A stretch of 64,000 bases of DNA from Diprion similis (Eukaryota > Arthropoda > Insecta > Hymenoptera > Diprionidae). Position numbers and translations under genes: made by a program. The stretch is from positions 18,746,001-18,810,000 of the forward strand of contig NC_060110.1 of NCBI RefSeq assembly GCF_021155765.1, in the 5' to 3' direction. Below the pieces are notes generated by a model, which worked only from the letters and a program-made list of their open reading frames with translations, was not told the origin of the DNA and ran no database searches. Below, in pieces: positions 63,581-64,000 of the stretch. How positions within the stretch are numbered: the first letter of the stretch is position 1; each line of letters starts with the position of its first letter.

Positions 63581-64000
63581 TAAATGAAGTGTATTTTTAA
63601 GCGTTCGATTGCACGGCACATTATTCGTTAGATTAGAGTTGATTGCCTCTATCCGTATAACAATAAGCGTCGTCGGTAGGAGTACGAATTTATCAATAGC
63701 CACAGAAGAATGACAATTACGTTGAATGGGATTGTATAAACTAGACTATCCAAACCACGATTCAGTCGATTGATGAATATTTTATAGTAATGATTGTTAT
63801 GACGTATTTCACTTCGCATGATAAAGATAACCAATACTACGGAAACGGGGAATCTAAGAATTGATTGCCATTCAAATTCACGTACCGGATCGAAGTATGG
63901 TACATGTGTTTCCAATGGTTTTGCAGTGATATTTGTCAGGACATTGCGTTTTTTTCTTCAAATGTCTGCTTGAACTGGCAATAACGTTTCAGTTATTTAC

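Noticed and set aside
63649..63915. 88-codon hydrophobic minus-strand frame near the right edge
   Set aside because: No recognised family and no splice signals; hydrophobicity follows from base composition.

Overview
This window reads as an AT-rich insect nuclear genome: split genes with GT-AG introns, AATAAA signals and long non-coding stretches. Fuseless, FRS2, SLX4, a STARD10-type START protein and PGM2 together point to an insect, and a hymenopteran is my best guess without a search. No transposase, tRNA, rRNA, CRISPR array or viral gene was recognised. Exon borders were placed by eye from splice consensus, reading phase and family motifs. In every multi-exon model except the last fuseless exon, the phases close exactly.

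Layout, left to right. (1) 80-1160, +: last four exons of a RAB3GAP2-like gene. (2) 3166-6797, -: complete three-exon acylphosphatase of 104 aa, whose usual catalytic arginine position is a threonine. (3) 9.8-23.7 kb, -: a fuseless locus. Two homologous but different N-terminal-half modules (one exon at 16907-17497; four exons at 20377-23698) both end in phase-0 donors and both fit the single set of downstream exons at 13540-13692 and 10143-10493. (4) 23.7-30.5 kb: gene-poor DNA with a roughly 320-bp foldback element. (5) 30531-32333, -: five-exon START-domain (STARD10-like) gene. (6) 34933-41239, +: nine-exon PGM2 of 607 aa, with a possible nested 54-aa membrane micro-ORF in its seventh intron. 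(7) 42657-49398, -: nine-exon SLX4 of 1725 aa with zinc finger, BTB, SAP-like and SLX1-binding C-terminal regions. (8) 49435-50069, -: a two-exon 103-aa membrane protein ending only 36 nt before the SLX4 start codon, suggesting a dicistronic or overlapping unit. (9) 51387-53080, +: three-exon FRS2-type docking protein of 480 aa. (10) 58532-61389, -: two-exon ankyrin-repeat protein of 664 aa. The last 2.6 kb is mostly promoter-proximal or unassigned.

The genes belong to unrelated pathways: Rab3/Rab18 regulation, synaptic function, lipid transfer, sugar-phosphate metabolism, DNA repair and FGF-type signalling. The neighbourhood is an ordinary eukaryotic one, not an operon. The most unusual points are the two-headed fuseless locus, the tight membrane-protein/SLX4 tandem, the acylphosphatase active-site change, two large diverged inverted repeats, and a CpG-rich NRF1+CRE promoter-like patch at 16.3 kb with no recognised gene.
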